Shown in pieces: positions 12,528 through 15,479 of a stretch of 15,479 nucleotides of DNA. The translations under genes and the position numbers were made by a program. The stretch is from Bacteroidales bacterium (GTDB taxonomy: Bacteria; Bacteroidota; Bacteroidia; Bacteroidales; UBA7960): positions 1-15,479 of the forward strand of contig SKYG01000330.1 of NCBI GenBank assembly GCA_007128045.1, given 5' to 3'. The notes under the pieces were generated by a model. That model was not told the origin of the DNA. It worked only from the letters and a program-made list of their open reading frames with translations, and ran no database searches. The number at the start of each line of letters is the position of its first letter. Position 1 is the first letter of the stretch.

Positions 12528-13601
12528 TTAAAATACCGGACTGAAGTTGATGCCATCGGGTTCCTGTCCTACAGGGAAATGGCCGGTAATGGTGAATGTT
12601 TCGAGGTTGATGATGCTGACGGCATCGGATCGTGTGTTGGCCACGTATGCCCAGAGGTTATCGGGTACTACCAGGCCGATGGGAATAGATGTGCCTTCAA
12701 ATTCTGAAAAGTACCTGGTTTCATCAACACCCTCAGGTACAGGCGGTGTTAGTGTGATGGCTGCCAGCTGCTGCCTGGTAGCATGGTCAAAGACACCGAT
12801 ATCTCCTGAGCGAGCGTTGCTGACCAAGAAGAGTTTTCCGTTTGGGGTGAATTTGGCTCGGATCGGAAAGTCAGCACAGGGTATGGTCTCTAATACTGTC
12901 AGGCTTTCAGTGTCGATAATTGAAATGGTATTATCGGCACGGTTTGTAACCCACACTTCTTTTCCGGCAGGGTGCATGGCAATGCCTTCGGCACCGGCAC
13001 CACTGTAGACGCTGCCGATCATCTGGCCAGCGTTCAGGTCAAAGACCACAACATTGCCAGTGCGGATACTGGGCACAAAAGCCCTTGAAAAATCGGGTGT
13101 GGCGGCTACCATGTGTGACACCGGCTCTCCTGTCGACATGGCCTTAACGATTTGACCGGTTTCGATGTCGACAACAAGCAGGTGCTGAGAGCCTTCGGTT
13201 GTTACCAGCATAAGCTGTGTGCCTGTAATCCACTGCATGCCATGGGGGCGTGTGTGTTCTCCCAGATCGATGGTACGCAACAGCTTCCCCGCTGCCACGT
13301 CGTAAACCGATAACGTGTTGCCAACTTGCTCGCGGTCGCCATAGTTGCATACCACAGCCAGATTGCCATCATCCGATACCTCCACCTCATGTGGCTCGCG
13401 TCCAGTGGGGAGAATGTGAACCACAGAGCCATCCCAGCGATCAATAAAATATACATCATCACCGCTTTTGCTTGCGACGATGATCATACCATCAGGCGTA
13501 TGATCCTGGTTTTTGGGGTGTGCCGTGCAGGCACTGATCAGGATAGCCGCAAACGCAAATGCAAGCCATGAAGGAATATATAGAAAGTTTGTTTTATGCA
13601 T
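12528..13601 (-). CDS. YVTN-type beta-propeller lipoprotein
   Basis: From ATG 13601 the protein has 357 residues with lipobox LISAC (Cys25). The longer frame to 13667 would place 22 polar residues before the signal and is rejected. The mature part consists of about seven repeats of roughly 40 residues with the pattern xxxVxDxxTGxxxxxIxxGxxPxxxxxxPDGxxxxVxN, for example NTISIIDTESLTVLETIPC and AVSIINLETFTITGHFPVG. This is a seven-bladed propeller of the YVTN/surface-layer or cytochrome-D1-like group. No heme ligands or catalytic residues are apparent, so binding or scaffolding is likely. It may help hold substrate or partners for the neighbouring hydrolases; this is guesswork from position. 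Confidence 0.88.
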   Translation of the reverse strand: MHKTNFLYIPSWLAFAFAAILISACTAHPKNQDHTPDGMIIVASKSGDDVYFIDRWDGSVVHILPTGREPHEVEVSDDGNLAVVCNYGDREQVGNTLSVYDVAAGKLLRTIDLGEHTRPHGMQWITGTQLMLVTTEGSQHLLVVDIETGQIVKAMSTGEPVSHMVAATPDFSRAFVPSIRTGNVVVFDLNAGQMIGSVYSGAGAEGIAMHPAGKEVWVTNRADNTISIIDTESLTVLETIPCADFPIRAKFTPNGKLFLVSNARSGDIGVFDHATRQQLAAITLTPPVPEGVDETRYFSEFEGTSIPIGLVVPDNLWAYVANTRSDAVSIINLETFTITGHFPVGQEPDGINFSPVF

Positions 13602-13640
13602 GATTTCAATATTTAAATTGTAATACTTACTTAGAAAATG

Positions 13641-13739
13641 ATTTATTTTTTGTTTCCCGCAGATCACGCAGATTTATTGGATAATCAAATGATTAATATC
13701 TGTGTTTATCTGCGAAATCAGCGGGCAAAAACATTTTGC
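13641..13739. repeat. long imperfect inverted repeat of the CGCAGAT type
   Basis: The left arm (about 13641-13681) contains a T-rich start, CCCGCAGATCACGCAGATTT; the right arm (about 13696-13739) reads as its imperfect reverse complement (ATCTGTGTTTATCTGCGAAA, then TCAGCGGGCAAAAACA). Each arm holds repeats of CGCAGAT/ATCTGCG. The element fills most of the 144-base gap between the esterase and propeller genes. Similar CGCAGAT-based intergenic palindromes recur in many genomes of this phylum, to my recollection. Confidence 0.75.
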
Positions 13740-13745
13740 AAGTTA

Positions 13746-15029
13746 TTATTTCGGAACCTGTGTTTTTCTTACAGTGGGCCAAAGCGTATCAGCAAAATCC
13801 ATGTAATGATTCCAGTCGACCAGTGTCAGGTTATGGCTACCTGTACGGACATGATATGCACGTGGGCCAAATATGGCCGGCTTATCCAGTGGAGGCATCT
13901 GGTCGTGGTCAACTGGGGCATGGTTCCATAGCGAGTAGACTGGTGAGGCGTGCACCAAACCCAGATATTCGCCACGTGGGTCAGCCCATAAGTCCATATC
14001 GGCGCTTCCTATATAAACTGCACGTGGCGCTATCAATGAAATGACGAAGTGCTGATCGAAAGGCATCAGCTCTTCTGCCCCATTGAATTTTTTAAAATTG
14101 TCATTAAACCAATGTGTAAACCTGTTGAGTGCTTCTATGTCCTCCCCAAAACGCCTGCGGCTCAAAGCTGCTCCGCCGCTGCCTGACTGGTTTGATATCA
14201 CAATGGCAAAGCGTTCATCTTTTGCACCTGCCCAGAGTGCTGCCTTCCCCCCCCGTGAATGCCCAAGCACGGCGACCCGGGATTGGTCTATATCGTGGTC
14301 AGTCTCAAAATAATCCATCACCCTGCTGGCACCCCAGCTCCATGCAGCGATGGCACCCCAGGCATCTGCTTCACGATTGTGCCTGTTTTCTCCTTCAAAT
14401 AGCCGGATTATCTCTTCTGTAAACTGCTCCGGGTGATCAGGCGCAAGGCTGCTATTTTGTATGGCAGCTACACCGTACCCCCTTGCAATGACCTCTTCAA
14501 CCGGCCAGAATTCTGATTGGTGTTCGCGGTCGGGGTCGGTGTTATCTTTCGTACGATTGTTCATCAACAAAAAGACTGGAACCGGCATTTTTACTTCGTT
14601 GGGCAAGAATAGTATTAACTCAAAAGCATGCTTTCTCCCCTGATGGACACTTTCTATTGACACGATGCGAAGCGTTGCCATGCCATCCATCGCTGAACGG
14701 TCTTCCAATGTGATGCTGAAGTTCAGTTGTTCCGGCAGCCCGGGACTTCTGCCGTACATTTCTTTGCGCAATAATTCGAGTAGCTGTTGTCTTTGTTCCT
14801 GCCATTGCACTATATCCTCCACTGCTTCACCATTCTCGCGCTGCAGGGGATTGGGTAAAACGTACTCTGGTACCGCTGATTCACGCCAGATGAAAGCCGG
14901 CCGTCTCTCTTCATTGGCCCTTATCTCCGCCGGATCTGCTTGCCAACCGTCTTTCCGGTCAGGCCCCAGGGCCGATAGTGCTATTGGCATCATGAATAAC
15001 AAAAGATGCCATGAAGCTTTCCTTACCAT
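13746..15029 (-). CDS. CE15-like glucuronoyl esterase
   Basis: The 427-residue alpha/beta-hydrolase has an N-terminal signal (WHLLLFMMPIALSALG). The nucleophile elbow GHSRGGKAALWAGA places the catalytic Ser at 258. It is followed by the family-typical block NQSGSGGAALSRRRFGE, a helical APRAVY strand and a C-terminal GSHNLTLVDWNHYMDFAD in which His399 is the likely catalytic His. The G-x-S-R-x-G-K elbow and the SGxGGAALSRR block are hallmarks of bacterial CE15 enzymes, which cleave esters between glucuronate and lignin or other alcohols. Length and motifs are complete. A run of eight G lies at the Arg259-Gly261 codons. It follows the alpha/beta hydrolase by 54 bases. Acetyl-xylan-esterase-like activity is an alternative. 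Confidence 0.85.
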   Translation of the reverse strand: MVRKASWHLLLFMMPIALSALGPDRKDGWQADPAEIRANEERRPAFIWRESAVPEYVLPNPLQRENGEAVEDIVQWQEQRQQLLELLRKEMYGRSPGLPEQLNFSITLEDRSAMDGMATLRIVSIESVHQGRKHAFELILFLPNEVKMPVPVFLLMNNRTKDNTDPDREHQSEFWPVEEVIARGYGVAAIQNSSLAPDHPEQFTEEIIRLFEGENRHNREADAWGAIAAWSWGASRVMDYFETDHDIDQSRVAVLGHSRGGKAALWAGAKDERFAIVISNQSGSGGAALSRRRFGEDIEALNRFTHWFNDNFKKFNGAEELMPFDQHFVISLIAPRAVYIGSADMDLWADPRGEYLGLVHASPVYSLWNHAPVDHDQMPPLDKPAIFGPRAYHVRTGSHNLTLVDWNHYMDFADTLWPTVRKTQVPK

Positions 15030-15083
15030 AATTTGATTAATTTGAATGTTGTTTCGAAAATGTTGGATAATATGACAAAAGAA

Positions 15084-15479
15084 TTAATCATTTTTTAACC
15101 ACGCCTCCATAAATGCCTCAAGGTGGGTTTCCATGGGATTATGTCCGGCCCCTTCGATAAGATATACCCTTACATCAGGCATCTTTTCAAGAGCCTGTAC
15201 CCTTGAGGCATGTGGCACCCAGGTGTCGTTATCGCCCCAGATGGCGGTGGCTGGCACGGCCAGATCGGCGGCGTCGAGGGTGGCGACCTCCCTGCTATGC
15301 CTGCCGGATGCCAGGATGGCTGCTGCGGTACCAGGTATTAACAGTGGCCTCAGATAACCTTCCATCTGATGGGGCTCCGGTTGCTGGCCGTATGCCGATT
15401 CCAGCAGTTTGCCGATGCGCCTCCGTGTGATGAAAAACCGTTCGGCCAACCTTCCGGCAATAGGTCGAAGGGGCCAGGC
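15084..15479 (-). CDS. alpha/beta hydrolase, C-terminal half (5' end beyond window)
   Basis: The frame is open to the right edge of the window, giving the last 131 residues. An internal TTG at 15449 is not a convincing start because the frame continues upstream with LRPIAGRLAERF. Visible parts are a helical cap, then AVPATAIWGDNDTWVP with the likely catalytic Asp, and VYLIEGAGHNPMETHLEAFMEAWL with the catalytic His. This is the standard end of a lipase/esterase/haloalkane-dehalogenase-type hydrolase. The substrate cannot be told. It lies 54 bases before the CE15-like gene on the same strand, so one operon is likely. Confidence 0.85.
   Translation of the reverse strand, partial: AWPLRPIAGRLAERFFITRRRIGKLLESAYGQQPEPHQMEGYLRPLLIPGTAAAILASGRHSREVATLDAADLAVPATAIWGDNDTWVPHASRVQALEKMPDVRVYLIEGAGHNPMETHLEAFMEAWLKND

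Noticed and set aside
13602..13667. 22-residue N-terminal extension of the YVTN lipoprotein
   Set aside because: It would put a polar stretch before the signal peptide; ATG 13601 directly precedes the lipoprotein signal.

Overview
The window looks like chromosomal DNA of a Bacteroidetes/Bacteroidota bacterium. The support is: several lipoproteins with a Cys-lipobox signal, a GH20 hexosaminidase next to an S1 sulfatase, a glucuronoyl-esterase-like enzyme, promoter-like sites of the TTG / TAnnTTTG type used by this phylum, and purine-rich intergenic arrays of 7-nt units. No rRNA, tRNA, CRISPR array, transposase or phage gene was seen. Species assignment is not possible from this window.

Layout. 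Positions 2-106 hold the 3' end of an unidentified plus-strand gene. Positions 235-1395 (minus) encode a lipoprotein with two copies of a beta-helix-like unit. A small two-helix membrane protein (1499-1864, plus) converges on and overlaps a MobA/YgfJ-like nucleotidyltransferase (1737-2549, minus) that carries an extra Cys-rich C-terminal tail. Divergent from it is ygfK (2747-6118), a large flavin/iron-sulfur oxidoreductase, followed on the same strand by a fold-type II PLP enzyme (6232-7710). MobA-like (YgfJ) and YgfK proteins are known partners in clusters linked to molybdenum hydroxylases, selenium and anaerobic purine breakdown. No hydroxylase, SsnA, YgeW/X/Y or selenium gene lies in this window, so that role is inferred.

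Positions 7684-9209 are a scar-like zone. It has a heptamer array into which the PLP gene reads, a truncated OsmC-family gene (7742-7900, minus) that still has a -7 promoter box, an 18-bp perfect palindrome, an intact Crp/Fnr-family regulator (8058-8717, plus), a frameshifted YafY/WYL-type regulator fragment (8761-8928, plus), and a degraded minus-strand reading frame.

Positions 9210-15479 are a minus-strand run of secreted or envelope carbohydrate-active genes. In transcription order they are: alpha/beta hydrolase (5' end outside the window), CE15-like esterase, YVTN beta-propeller lipoprotein, GH20 hexosaminidase lipoprotein and S1 sulfatase lipoprotein. GH20 and sulfatase are 14 bp apart and surely co-transcribed. 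Together they suggest attack on sulfated, amino-sugar-containing or glucuronate-containing glycans, but no SusC/SusD pair is visible.

The points most worth a second look are the MobA-like/Cys-rich fusion with its PLP-enzyme and YgfK neighbours, the heptamer arrays that appear to have supplied a promoter element and altered gene ends, the palindrome between the regulator and the OsmC remnant, and a G8 run next to the catalytic serine codon of the esterase.
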